In this document: one piece after another, positions 36,566 through 45,405 of the stretch
Layout: every line of letters begins with the position of its first letter
Position numbering within the stretch: position 1 is the first letter of the stretch
Assembly (NCBI GenBank): GCA_964544305.1
Contig: CAZJAZ010000007.1
Coordinates: forward strand, 7,703 to 71,702
Origin: JAFDWI01 sp964544305
Lineage (GTDB): Bacteria; Actinomycetota; Acidimicrobiia; Acidimicrobiales; Iamiaceae
Direction: 5' to 3'
DNA: 64,000 nt
The notes under the pieces: generated by a model
Databases searched by the model: none
The model's input: the letters and a program-made list of their open reading frames with translations, nothing else
What the model was told of the DNA's origin: nothing
Translations under genes and position numbers: made by a program

Positions 36566-38306
36566 GGCCGCGAATTCCGCTTTGTCTCCGTCTCTGACGG
36601 TGTCGGGCCCGCTCGGCAGGATTGGGACGGTAACGATCGAGGAAACGCTTTTCGGAGGCGCTATTTCCAACAACCACCAACGACGCATCACCGGGGATGG
36701 GCGCCAATGGATCTGGATTCGGCACCGAATGATCCCCTTTAGAGATCGCAACGATACGACAACCGATTTCCTCGGGAATGCGTGCTGCAGCGAGTGTCAT
36801 CCCCGAAAGCGTTTCAGGAACTGGAATTGAAAACATTTCCAATCCCTCAGCAAGCACAACATGGTCACTGCCGCCGAGCGCGTTGAGGATTTCGGTCGCA
36901 CCTTGCGTCGCGTACGACAGCACCGAGTCAGCACCGGCACGATGCAAAGTCGCAACATTTCGTTCAAGATTTGCTCGTGCGATGATTTGCTTCTCAGGTG
37001 CCAATTGCCGCAAATAGATCGTTAGATAAACATTGAAATCGTCGTCGTGGGTGGTGATGAGAATCGCACTGGCAGATGCGAAACCTGCTCGCTCTAACAC
37101 GTCAAGATTCGATGCATCGCCTTGCACGTAGAACGCCGGATTTCTGATGCGACTTTCTTGCAGTTCGATGATCGTGCAGTCAATGCCTTCGTTGCGCAAG
37201 GCTTGTGTCGCCGCCCGTCCGACGCGACCGCCACCAACGACAATCACCGATGCGTCTTGATGCACTTCAACGCCGAACAACGCGTCATAACGGTCCAATT
37301 GCGAAGCAGAACCAACGAGGACCATGACATCAGACGATTCAATGATCGTTGTGGCCTCTGCCAAAGTAAATGTACCGCGCCGCCACAGGCCGATGATGGT
37401 GACATTGCACTGATCGCGCAACTCGGTTTGCGCAATCGTGCGGTTTTCAAATGTGGTGCCAGCGACCGCGGCTTCAGCCACAATGAGGTCGCCAAATACT
37501 CCGATGGCCCGAGAGCGTGCATCGTTTCCAAGGACGCGCCGGGCCATTGCTTGACCAAGCAAGAGACCGAGGCGCAACACATGGTCACACCCCGCGTGTG
37601 CGAGCACATCGCGCGCGGTCTCTGATGAAGCGAGCGCAACTGTCGGAACACCAGGGGAAAATTCTGACGCGGTGAAGACAATGTTTGCATTGGTCATGTC
37701 AGAAAGGGTGGCAACCACAAGCGCGGCATGATCGGCGCGCGCTGCCGCGTACGTGGCCGGGTCGTCGACCGGTCCGACAAGAACGTCATAACCGAGTTCG
37801 CTCAGCGAAATTGCTTGCGTTGTTTCGTCCACAATCAACACTGATGGAATGCCCAGATTCTTGAGACGTCTGATGAGCGACTCCGTAACGGGATCGAGAT
37901 GGGTGAGGATCACATGATCGTGGTACTCGTCGCCGAGGTGACGACGGATGCGGTTGGCGTCACGTGCTGCCATCCAGGGCAAGAAAACAAACTGAATGAA
38001 CACAAAGGGCAACAACACGAGGATGAGTAGGGCGCCGGAAATTAGCACGACCACCGAAAAAATGCGGCCAAGATCTGATTCGAATGTGATGTCACCGAAA
38101 CCAAGCGTTGACATGACGGTCAGTGTCCAATAGATCCCGGTCGCCCACGAATACGAACGACCCTCGTAATCCATGATCATGTGGAAGATCGAAGAGTAAA
38201 TGACGACAAGGACGGTGATGCCGAGAACCAGCCACCAAACCACACGGCCATTTCGCTTGCGTAGCGATGTGCCAAGCGAACTCAAAATGACCGCGAGCCC
38301 TTTCAT
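36549..38306 (-). CDS. Two-helix potassium channel with duplicated RCK (TrkA-N) domains
   Basis: The 585-residue protein begins with a two-helix pore: helix 1 near 22-43, the selectivity filter TLGFGD near 68 (Phe replacing Tyr), and helix 2 near 83-105. Two RCK/TrkA-N Rossmann modules follow (HVILTHLDPVTESLIRRLK near 130, and VIVVGGGRVGRAATQAL near 345, with the Gly-rich NAD-binding motif), then a TrkA-C domain near 505-560. The first module lacks the GxGxxG and may have lost ligand binding. It resembles MthK/Kch channels gated by nucleotides or ions. It ends within the last 17 bases of the surface-protein gene. Confidence 0.9.
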   Translation of the reverse strand: MKGLAVILSSLGTSLRKRNGRVVWWLVLGITVLVVIYSSIFHMIMDYEGRSYSWATGIYWTLTVMSTLGFGDITFESDLGRIFSVVVLISGALLILVLLPFVFIQFVFLPWMAARDANRIRRHLGDEYHDHVILTHLDPVTESLIRRLKNLGIPSVLIVDETTQAISLSELGYDVLVGPVDDPATYAAARADHAALVVATLSDMTNANIVFTASEFSPGVPTVALASSETARDVLAHAGCDHVLRLGLLLGQAMARRVLGNDARSRAIGVFGDLIVAEAAVAGTTFENRTIAQTELRDQCNVTIIGLWRRGTFTLAEATTIIESSDVMVLVGSASQLDRYDALFGVEVHQDASVIVVGGGRVGRAATQALRNEGIDCTIIELQESRIRNPAFYVQGDASNLDVLERAGFASASAILITTHDDDFNVYLTIYLRQLAPEKQIIARANLERNVATLHRAGADSVLSYATQGATEILNALGGSDHVVLAEGLEMFSIPVPETLSGMTLAAARIPEEIGCRIVAISKGDHSVPNPDPLAPIPGDASLVVVGNSASEKRFLDRYRPNPAERARHRQRRRQSGIRGPNPLA

Positions 38307-38463
38307 GGGTGTGGCTTTCGTGGCGTCATCAGATTGTGGCGCATCAAAATATCAATGGGGTCATCAATGCGCTGGCGGCGCGCGGGCAGCATCACGGAGC
38401 CGAGCCTACCGGTGTCAGTTTCTCAACTGGGTTGCGCTCGGAACTGATCAAAACATTGCGCCG

Positions 38464-38469
38464 TATACT
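38464..38469 (+). promoter_or_regulatory. TATACT -10 box of the GT2 gene
   Basis: TATACT ends seven bases before ATG 38477 and only one base before ATG 38471. The usual -10 to transcription-start spacing points to a leaderless message beginning at ATG 38477. No clear -35 is seen. Confidence 0.45.
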
Positions 38470-38476
38470 CATGTCG

Positions 38477-39241
38477 ATGTCGGCCACCTTTTCTCGATTG
38501 TCTTTTGTTTTCCCGGCGTGGAACGAAGCCGAGATGCTTGACCAAACGGTGCTTGCGGCAGTCGAGGCAGGTCTGGCGCTCGTAAATGCGAACGAGATTA
38601 TCGATTACGAAATTGTTCTTGTCGACGATGGCTCCAGCGATTCGACCCCACAACTTGTCGACGAGCTTGCCAGCCAGCACGAATCGGTCATCGCCGTTCA
38701 TCATGCTCGCAATCGTGGCCTCGGGGCGAGTGTCCGGTCGGGCTTCGATGCCGCAACCGGTGACATCGTGCTCTACACCGATGCAGATCTGCCGTTTGAT
38801 TTGCTTCTCCTTGACAAGGCCTTTCGCCTGCTGCGCATTTACGACGCCGATATTGTGTCGATGTACCGATTTGACCGAACGTCAGAAGGGCCAAAGCGCT
38901 ATTGGTTTTCCCATGTGTACAACTGGCTGGTGCGATACAGCCTTGGCGTCAAGTTGCGTGACGTGAACTTCGCAGGCAAACTCATCCGACGCGATGTGCT
39001 TGATCATGTTGATTTGCGCAGTGAGGGGTCCTTCATTGACGTTGAATTGATGGCGCAAGCGACCCGACTCGGGTATGCGGTTATTCAATTTGGCGTCGAT
39101 TACTTCCCGCGTACACGGGGGACCTCCACGCTTGCAGCTCCCAATGTGATCCTGAACATCTTGCGTGACTTGCGTACCGAACGCGACCGACTGCGCAGCA
39201 TCCAACCGATGGATGCAAAGCAACGCCGGAGTCCTTCTTGA
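38477..39241 (+). CDS. GT2 glycosyltransferase, polyprenyl-phosphate-sugar synthase type
   Basis: The protein (254 residues from ATG 38477) has a GT-A fold of the DPM1/GtrB type: FPAWNEAEML, VLVDDGSSDSTPQLV, the metal-binding YTDADLPFD and RFDRTSEGPKRYW. It would transfer a sugar from a nucleotide donor to a lipid phosphate carrier, or a similar acceptor, at the inner face of the membrane. ATG 38471 is in frame two codons earlier. It overlaps the next membrane-protein gene by three to four bases, so the two probably work together: one makes a lipid-linked sugar and the next may use it. Confidence 0.85.
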   Translation: MSATFSRLSFVFPAWNEAEMLDQTVLAAVEAGLALVNANEIIDYEIVLVDDGSSDSTPQLVDELASQHESVIAVHHARNRGLGASVRSGFDAATGDIVLYTDADLPFDLLLLDKAFRLLRIYDADIVSMYRFDRTSEGPKRYWFSHVYNWLVRYSLGVKLRDVNFAGKLIRRDVLDHVDLRSEGSFIDVELMAQATRLGYAVIQFGVDYFPRTRGTSTLAAPNVILNILRDLRTERDRLRSIQPMDAKQRRSPS

Positions 39242-40818
39242 CAACAGGGCCATTGGCCTCGTCTGATCGGCACCACGACCGTCGTGCCGACACCGCCTTC
39301 GCATGCGGCCTTGTCTTCATATTGTTCGTTGGTTTCTGGAACGGTCTTGGACTGTGGTTTACGCCCCTTGATTGGAACATGCTGATCCCGAAATCGTGGA
39401 CAGCAAGTTCTCAAGGCAATTGGCTTTTCATTCCGTCGTTTTTCTATCGAGTGACAATTGAACTGTTCGGGGTGGCAACGACCGGTCCAATTCGGCTCGT
39501 TGGACTGTTCTGGTTCGGGCTTGTGGCGTTGTTATTCCATCGTTGGGCGCGAACCAAAATAGCGGCAGTGCCTGCGGCTTTTGGCGCGCTCGTCGTCGCG
39601 TGGAGCGGCGTTGCGGCCAATGTTGTGATGGAACCGGCATTGATGATTGTCACGATTCCTCTTGCCATGATGTTTGCGACGTGGCTGGCAATTGACGCAT
39701 CGCAGCGTTGGGCCACCCATAAGGCGACGGCCTATTTGTTGATTGGGGTGTTGACGTCAACGTTGGGCGTCATTGTCGTCCTAATCATTGCCGCTGAGTT
39801 CGCGGTACGGAAGGTGCCGTTGCGCCGTTGGCTCATCGTGGCACCAGCAACCCTTGTTTGGGTCATCTGGTTCCTTGCATTTCATGAAGCACCGGGACAG
39901 CGGTCATCTATTGGGACCGTGTTGAGGTGGGCGGGGGACGTGGTGGTCGTTCTGTCACGCAGTCTTGCTGGGTTTGCCTGGCCGCTCATTGGGGTGACGT
40001 TACTCGGCTGCGCAGGATGGGTCGTGGTGTCAAGGAGGTGGACTCCTCGAGTCACCGCGATGGCGATTGGAGCAGTTGCGTTCGTCGTCGTTGGAGCAAG
40101 TCGAAGTGTTCCAGGCGGGATCTTTCCAGCACCGGGCAACGCAACGTGGCTGGCATGGTTCATGCTGGTCCTTATCGTCAGTGCAATGGTCGAAATCGCC
40201 CATGAGATACGCATTCGACGGTGGATGCTTGTGTTGGCATCGGTCGTCGTCTTGGCTGGCTTTACCTCATTGCTCGGATCGCTGATTCGCTTTCGCAGCA
40301 ATGCGGTTGCTGCAAACGCCTCGTCCTATGTGTGGCTTGGGGCTGTTGAGGCGATCGGCGGTCACGCTTCTGGTGAAGCACTCGTACCAATCGGGACAAC
40401 GACGACTCGGGTGGCTGACCTTGCCCCACTTTTCCATGCGCATCCGACTCTCGTTTCTGGGGCCAAGCTGCACAACCTTGGCGATGACGTCACTCGTCAA
40501 GCTGCCGATTTGTGGATGCTGAAGCAATTGCAAGTCACTCTTGAACCTGGCCTGGTCCGGGGCGTCTCATGTGTCTCGATGAGCAATCAACTCCTCGCAC
40601 ATGGTGAGGTCGTCCTTTCTGGGTCGAGAGTGGAAGTCGCGGCGATCAAGATGCCAGCAAATGTGTTCCTCCGTCGGTTCGCATCTCAGTCGCCAGCGGT
40701 TCCATTTGCACAAGTGCCAGCGCTGCAAACGATGCATTTTCAGCTTCCGAAAGACAACAATTCGACTCCGTGGGTGCTGCAGATTGACGGTTCCGCTCGT
40801 GTTCTTGCCTGTCGCTAG
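39238..40818 (+). CDS. Polytopic membrane protein, possible GT-C partner of the GT2
   Basis: The 526-residue protein uses a TTG start that overlaps the GT2 stop. It has about ten hydrophobic helices and a C-terminal soluble region of about 130 residues with a Cys pair (VSCVSM and the last residues LACR). The first outer loop (FTPLDWNMLIPKSW) carries acidic residues, as in GT-C enzymes, but I cannot name a family. It is not clearly related to the two paralogues at 9705 and 23798. Coupling to the GT2 suggests transfer of a lipid-linked sugar outside the membrane. Confidence 0.65.
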   Translation: MTTGPLASSDRHHDRRADTAFACGLVFILFVGFWNGLGLWFTPLDWNMLIPKSWTASSQGNWLFIPSFFYRVTIELFGVATTGPIRLVGLFWFGLVALLFHRWARTKIAAVPAAFGALVVAWSGVAANVVMEPALMIVTIPLAMMFATWLAIDASQRWATHKATAYLLIGVLTSTLGVIVVLIIAAEFAVRKVPLRRWLIVAPATLVWVIWFLAFHEAPGQRSSIGTVLRWAGDVVVVLSRSLAGFAWPLIGVTLLGCAGWVVVSRRWTPRVTAMAIGAVAFVVVGASRSVPGGIFPAPGNATWLAWFMLVLIVSAMVEIAHEIRIRRWMLVLASVVVLAGFTSLLGSLIRFRSNAVAANASSYVWLGAVEAIGGHASGEALVPIGTTTTRVADLAPLFHAHPTLVSGAKLHNLGDDVTRQAADLWMLKQLQVTLEPGLVRGVSCVSMSNQLLAHGEVVLSGSRVEVAAIKMPANVFLRRFASQSPAVPFAQVPALQTMHFQLPKDNNSTPWVLQIDGSARVLACR

Positions 40819-40844
40819 AACTTTATTGATCTAAGTGCAAAAAA

Positions 40845-40865
40845 CTTGCTAATAAGCTTGTCAAG
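40845..40865 (+). promoter_or_regulatory. HspR (HAIR-like) operator upstream of clpB
   Basis: CTTG (40845-40848) and CAAG (40862-40865) sit at the exact outer positions of the 21-base HspR repeat, and the flanking bases extend the palindrome to AAACTTG/CAAGTTT. The left half shares TTGCTAATA with the dnaK operator. The right half overlaps the promoter's -35 box. HspR control of clpB is established in other actinobacteria. Confidence 0.6.
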
Positions 40866-40886
40866 TTTACAGTTTCGCGGTAGCCT
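40858..40886 (+). promoter_or_regulatory. clpB promoter (TTGTCA - 17 - TAGCCT)
   Basis: TTGTCA (40858-40863) and TAGCCT (40881-40886) are 17 bases apart. The -10 box ends six bases before ATG 40893, consistent with a leaderless transcript. The HspR-like site covers the -35. Confidence 0.6.
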
Positions 40887-40892
40887 CAAACT

Positions 40893-43436
40893 ATGACGAT
40901 TGATCCGAATCGCTGGACGCTCAAGACGCAAGAGGCCTACGCCGCAGCGGTGGAGGCTGCGCGGGGTGCTGCGAACCCAGAAGTTACGCCCGAACATCTG
41001 CTCGCGGCGCTCCTGCGTCAGCCTGAAGGAGTAGTGATTCCAGTTCTTGAAGGAGCAGGCGTATCGACACTGTCGACACGGAACGCCGTTGATGACGCAA
41101 TTGCGAAGCTTCCACGAGCACACGGTGGTGCCGACGCACGCATGTCGAAGACAATGAGTGAGGTGCTTGAGGCCGCTGACGGGGCACGCATCGAACTCGG
41201 CGACGAATACCTTTCTACCGAGCATGTGCTGCTGGCTTTCGCGGACTTGGCGGCGAAAAAGAAACTGACGGACTATCTCGGGGTTGGGCGCGAGCAGCTC
41301 TTGGGGGCGCTCACACAGGTGCGCGGGTCGCATCGTGTTACCTCACAGAATCCTGAAGAGCAGTACCAGAGTCTCGAGAAGTACGGTCGGGATCTCACCC
41401 AAGCGGCCCGCGAAGGCAAGCTTGATCCGGTCATTGGCCGCGATGAAGAAATTCGCCGCGCGATTCAAGTTTTGAGTCGCCGTACCAAGAACAACCCGGT
41501 TCTCATCGGGGAACCTGGCGTTGGGAAGACCGCAATTGTTGAAGGTCTCGCGCGCCGCATTGTCGAAGGTGACGTGCCCGAAGGCCTCAAGAACAAACGC
41601 TTGATTTCGCTTGATCTCGGTTCACTCGTCGCGGGTGCAAAGTACCGCGGCGAGTTTGAAGAACGCCTCAAAGCGGTTCTCAAAGAAATCACCGATTCGA
41701 ACGGTGAGATCATTACCTTTATCGACGAACTGCACACGATCGTCGGCGCGGGCAAAGCTGAAGGTTCGATGGATGCGGGCAACATGATCAAGCCAATGCT
41801 TGCCCGTGGCGAGTTGCGCCTCATTGGGGCCACCACGTTGGACGAATTCCGATCATCCATCGAATCGGATGCGGCCCTTGAGCGACGTTTCCAACAAGTA
41901 TTCGTTGATCAACCCTCTGTCGAGGACACAATCGCCATTCTGCGAGGCCTAGCCGAACGCTACGAAGTCCACCACGGTGTTCGGATCCAAGATGCAGCCC
42001 TTGTTGCGGCCGCGGTTCTTTCGGATCGCTACTTGACCGGGCGCTTTCTGCCCGATAAGGCCATCGATCTTGTCGATGAGGCTGCTTCAAAGTTGCGTAT
42101 CGAAATCGACTCGGTGCCCACCGAAATCGACGTGGTCGAACGAAGAATCCGCCAGCTCGAAATTGAGCGTGTCGCGCTCGCGAAAGAAGACGATGACGCA
42201 TCCAAAGCGCGTTTGGCGACACTCGATGGTGAACTTGCAGAGAAACAAGAGGCCGCGACCGCAATGCGGGCGCATTGGCGTAATGAAACCGATGCCATCG
42301 CAACAATCCGAGACATCAAAGGCGAGCTCGAGCGTCTTCGTAGCGAGGTCGAGCGTGAAGACGACCTGGAGCGTGCCGCAGAAATCCGTTACGGAAAAAT
42401 CCCTGAACTTGAAGCACAGGTTGCGGCCGCAACCGCACGACTCGGCGAACTCCAAGTCGACAACAAGATGCTCAAAGAAGAAGTGGACGAATCCGATGTT
42501 GCCGAAATCGTCGCAAAATGGACCGGGATCCCTGTTTCTCGGCTCATGGAAGGCGAAGTAGCCAAGCTCGTGCGTCTCGAAGACGTGCTTCACGAACGGG
42601 TGATTGGTCAAGACGAAGCGGTCGAAGCGGTTGCGAATGCGATTCGCCGTTCACGCGCGGGTTTGTCTGATCCAAACCGCCCGATCGGATCGTTTCTGTT
42701 CCTTGGCCCCACGGGTGTGGGCAAGACTGAACTGGCACGGTCGCTCGCCGACTTTCTCTTTGATGACGAGCGCGCCATGGTTCGCATCGACATGAGCGAA
42801 TACATGGAAAAGCACACGGTGTCTCGGTTGATTGGTGCACCCCCGGGCTACGTCGGCTACGACCAAGGTGGCCAGCTCACCGAAGCAGTACGACGCCGAC
42901 CCTACGCGGTCGTGCTGCTCGACGAGGTCGAAAAGGCACATCCCGATGTGTTTAACGTGCTGCTGCAGCTTCTTGATGATGGCCGGCTCACCGATGGTCA
43001 AGGACGCACGGTGAACTTCACCAACGTTGTGCTGATCATGACCTCAAACCTGCCTGGTGACCCGCGTGACTTTTTCAAACCCGAATTCATCAACCGAGTG
43101 GATGACATCATCCGGTTCCGTGAACTGACCGAAGCAGATTTGGCCCGCATTGTTGACGTGCAACTCGAAGGTCTCAAACGTCGACTCGGTGAGCGACGCA
43201 TCACGCTTTCCTTGACGGATGCTGCTCACGAATGGTTGGCGAGGGAAGGATTTGACCCGGCTTTTGGTGCCCGTCCCCTCAAGCGAGTGATCCAACGAGA
43301 GATCGGCAACCGTTTGGCGATGGATCTGCTTGCCGGTCAGTTCTCTGACGGTACGCCCCTCGGTGATGGTTCAGCGGTCAAAGTTGACACGGTTGACGAC
43401 GCCCTAGTGATCGTGCCGGGTGAGCCGGTGACTTGA
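40893..43436 (+). CDS. clpB: Disaggregase ClpB
   Basis: The 847-residue AAA+ chaperone works with DnaK to rescue aggregated proteins. It has the N-terminal Clp repeat domain (1-145), a first ATPase with GEPGVGKTA near 206 and the pore loop [13 protein letters not shown], and a middle coiled-coil domain (about 400-530). The second ATPase has GPTGVGKTE near 605, [19 protein letters not shown] and [12 protein letters not shown]. The linker after MTSNLPG before [11 protein letters not shown] is about a dozen residues shorter than in most ClpB proteins. It has its own promoter with a putative HspR operator. Confidence 0.97.
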   Translation: MTIDPNRWTLKTQEAYAAAVEAARGAANPEVTPEHLLAALLRQPEGVVIPVLEGAGVSTLSTRNAVDDAIAKLPRAHGGADARMSKTMSEVLEAADGARIELGDEYLSTEHVLLAFADLAAKKKLTDYLGVGREQLLGALTQVRGSHRVTSQNPEEQYQSLEKYGRDLTQAAREGKLDPVIGRDEEIRRAIQVLSRRTKNNPVLIGEPGVGKTAIVEGLARRIVEGDVPEGLKNKRLISLDLGSLVAGAKYRGEFEERLKAVLKEITDSNGEIITFIDELHTIVGAGKAEGSMDAGNMIKPMLARGELRLIGATTLDEFRSSIESDAALERRFQQVFVDQPSVEDTIAILRGLAERYEVHHGVRIQDAALVAAAVLSDRYLTGRFLPDKAIDLVDEAASKLRIEIDSVPTEIDVVERRIRQLEIERVALAKEDDDASKARLATLDGELAEKQEAATAMRAHWRNETDAIATIRDIKGELERLRSEVEREDDLERAAEIRYGKIPELEAQVAAATARLGELQVDNKMLKEEVDESDVAEIVAKWTGIPVSRLMEGEVAKLVRLEDVLHERVIGQDEAVEAVANAIRRSRAGLSDPNRPIGSFLFLGPTGVGKTELARSLADFLFDDERAMVRIDMSEYMEKHTVSRLIGAPPGYVGYDQGGQLTEAVRRRPYAVVLLDEVEKAHPDVFNVLLQLLDDGRLTDGQGRTVNFTNVVLIMTSNLPGDPRDFFKPEFINRVDDIIRFRELTEADLARIVDVQLEGLKRRLGERRITLSLTDAAHEWLAREGFDPAFGARPLKRVIQREIGNRLAMDLLAGQFSDGTPLGDGSAVKVDTVDDALVIVPGEPVT

Positions 43437-43466
43437 CGGCCATTGCAGGTACTTCACAATGCTTGG

Positions 43467-44954
43467 TCAGTAGTAGACAGTGAAAAGTTGAACTGTCCAC
43501 CACACGTTTATCGCGAGTAACACGATCAAGCACAGTACTTTGGCGAAAGAGAGCAGCTCTTGTCTCTTGCCAACCGCCCGATATCCTGTCGCGCCTACCA
43601 ACGTAACCGGAATGTATGGGGTGAGGTAACGTCCCTGATAGCCAACAATCTTCCCTGCGGCGACCGCGTTTGATGATAACGCAACGCCGTATGCGATTAC
43701 CCACAACCCGATCCAGATCGTGGCAGAAGCGATACCAAGCGAAAGCCAACGAGAGGTGATCTCCAACCTTTCCCCAGTTAGTAAGCCCGCAGTTCGTCGC
43801 CCGGGCGGGTCGACGAGTCGAGCGACCGCAACCGCCGCGCATAACCCGAAAATGGCGATCATGACGTCAGTCGACAGTGGCTGTGTATTCGTCCCAGAAA
43901 CGATCTGTAGTCCTGCGTCACGTAGCACTTGAAGGTCAAAAGCACCATGAATCACTGCGCTCACGAAAACCTTTGGATGATGCCTTATGAATTCTGCCGC
44001 GACGATGCTGTTTGAATGTGGCACCATGGATATCTTGATTTTCGAGCTGATCAGGATCACCCACGCCGCACCCAATGCTACGGCTGGCACTACCACTGCG
44101 GCGGTGGCCCTAACGCGCCGCCTAAGACTTCCAAAGGCCCCGGTCGGGATCGCTAACGGCAAGATGACAAGTGGCAACGACGATGGCTTGCACAAGGCCA
44201 ATGCCACGCCGACAGCACCCAGAATGCAAAGTGAACGTGTTGGCATTGGTTTTGGTTCACGGGCATCGACAACGGCTCGCACGACGAGTGAGACGAACAA
44301 GAATCCCACCCCGACGGTCATAGGGTCTGCAGAAACTGCGGCCGCCACAAAGAGGTTACCAGGCAGCAAGGCGACGATGGCAAGAAACACCCGACCAAAA
44401 GGTAACACCCGGAGCGCACCGTATGTGAGCGCAAGATAGGCCATCAACGACGCTAGACGAGCACCCAGGTAGTCGAAGGGAACCCCGGCGATCCCGCGAC
44501 CCGCGCGGTAGCCAATCCACGCGGGGACGTAGGCAACCGGCGGATTAATCTCGGTATTGGCAGCGATGCGCTCTCCGCCATGTATCAGTGGTTCCGGTGA
44601 TACGCATCGATACCGCCTAAATGGCTTATCGAGTCCCTCTTTGGTCTTTAGCACCATCCACTTGAAGGAATCGATCTTAAGTGCGCGGTCGCATCCATCA
44701 AGAGTGTAGTCGCTCGGATTCGACTCAACCGACGGTGCAACCAGGTACCCACGATCGATTACTTCGACACGCATGAGGTGACTGACCTCATCGGGTGGTC
44801 TTTGAAAAGGATTGAACAGAGCTGCGATAAGCCCAAACGCGAGGCCGACCGCAACGAAGATTTTGGCCACGTGGTCGTGGAGCAATTTTCCCAATCCGCT
44901 CAAACGGGGTAGATCCCTCGTCGTGAAACCTCGTTCATCATGGCCCCGACGCAA
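43467..44954 (-). CDS. DUF2142 family membrane protein
   Basis: The 495-residue protein has about 11 helices and the DUF2142 hallmark FNPFQRPPDEVSHLMRV in the first outer loop. A long outer loop follows with paired Cys residues (TLDGCDRALK and FRRYRCVSPEP), then GTNTQPLSTDVM and GYQGRYLTPYIPV near the end. DUF2142 proteins are GT-C-like and often sit in polysaccharide loci; their reactions are unknown. The start is uncertain: TTG 44954, TTG 44885 and GTG 44870 are all in frame, and none has a clear ribosome site. It lies next to decayed polysaccharide genes. Confidence 0.75.
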   Translation of the reverse strand: MRRGHDERGFTTRDLPRLSGLGKLLHDHVAKIFVAVGLAFGLIAALFNPFQRPPDEVSHLMRVEVIDRGYLVAPSVESNPSDYTLDGCDRALKIDSFKWMVLKTKEGLDKPFRRYRCVSPEPLIHGGERIAANTEINPPVAYVPAWIGYRAGRGIAGVPFDYLGARLASLMAYLALTYGALRVLPFGRVFLAIVALLPGNLFVAAAVSADPMTVGVGFLFVSLVVRAVVDAREPKPMPTRSLCILGAVGVALALCKPSSLPLVILPLAIPTGAFGSLRRRVRATAAVVVPAVALGAAWVILISSKIKISMVPHSNSIVAAEFIRHHPKVFVSAVIHGAFDLQVLRDAGLQIVSGTNTQPLSTDVMIAIFGLCAAVAVARLVDPPGRRTAGLLTGERLEITSRWLSLGIASATIWIGLWVIAYGVALSSNAVAAGKIVGYQGRYLTPYIPVTLVGATGYRAVGKRQELLSFAKVLCLIVLLAINVWWTVQLFTVYY

Positions 44955-45024
44955 CGACGATTTCCAAAGTGCACGTCGTCACCGAAACGCTCGACAAGTT
45001 CATCGCTACTTGCTGGTCCCGATG

Positions 45025-45174
45025 TCACCGTTGGGTACTTAAGTGTACGTTTCGATAGTTACTAACAACCTCATCTTGTATGTTCAAGCCAGCGTCCCAC
45101 GGTGTTTTGGTTGTGTATCCAAGCCCCGATCTAGACTTGTGATCTTTTAGTATCGCGCGGGTTGCTGTGCTCGT
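45025..45174 (-). pseudogene. C-terminal remnant of an NAD-dependent sugar epimerase
   Basis: The minus-strand frame between stops at about 45175 and 45025 reads RAILKDHKSRSGLGYTTK followed by TPWDAGLNIQDEVVSNYRN. This matches the usual end of extended SDR epimerases and dehydratases (the LGY/W-x-PKT-xx-GL...WYR pattern). There is no Rossmann domain upstream. It is out of frame with the GT2 remnant, which joins near 45150. It looks like debris left after deletion. Confidence 0.45.
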
Positions 45175-45325
45175 CTAGCGGGTCGTGGGATAGGTAGTTG
45201 TAAACGTACGTTGAGCTACCTTTTCCGCAACGTTGGGCATGCGACTGTGCAATCTCGTGTCTGAAGTCGCCCAGCAAAATAGTTAAGCGCTGATATGTGA
45301 ATGAGTACTCATCGATCACGAACAT
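45131..45325 (-). pseudogene. C-terminal remnant of a GT2 glycosyltransferase
   Basis: The translated minus strand contains EIAQSHAQRCGKGSSTY, then VYNYLSHDPLDEHSNP. This is the pattern seen near the end of the catalytic part of membrane-anchored GT2 enzymes (HA-x-R-xx-GKSSYT-xxKL...SN-P). The N-terminal nucleotide-binding half and the usual membrane helices are missing. The frame stays open upstream into the purA leader without a credible start. I treat it as a decayed fragment. Confidence 0.4.
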
Positions 45326-45405
45326 GTGAACTCGAACGAGAAGGACGGGCGTGGACGCACTAGCGTAGAACTGTTTGCAATTTGAGCTATCACAAGGAGT
45401 GCGAC

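Larger units (their letters stand above)
44955..45405. other. Gene-poor stretch between the DUF2142 gene and purA
   Basis: These 451 bases hold no intact gene. The left and middle parts carry apparent remnants of an epimerase and a GT2 gene on the minus strand, listed separately. The right end carries the purA ribosome site AAGGAG (45394-45399). I see no strong hairpin, tRNA or known riboswitch pattern. Confidence 0.6.
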
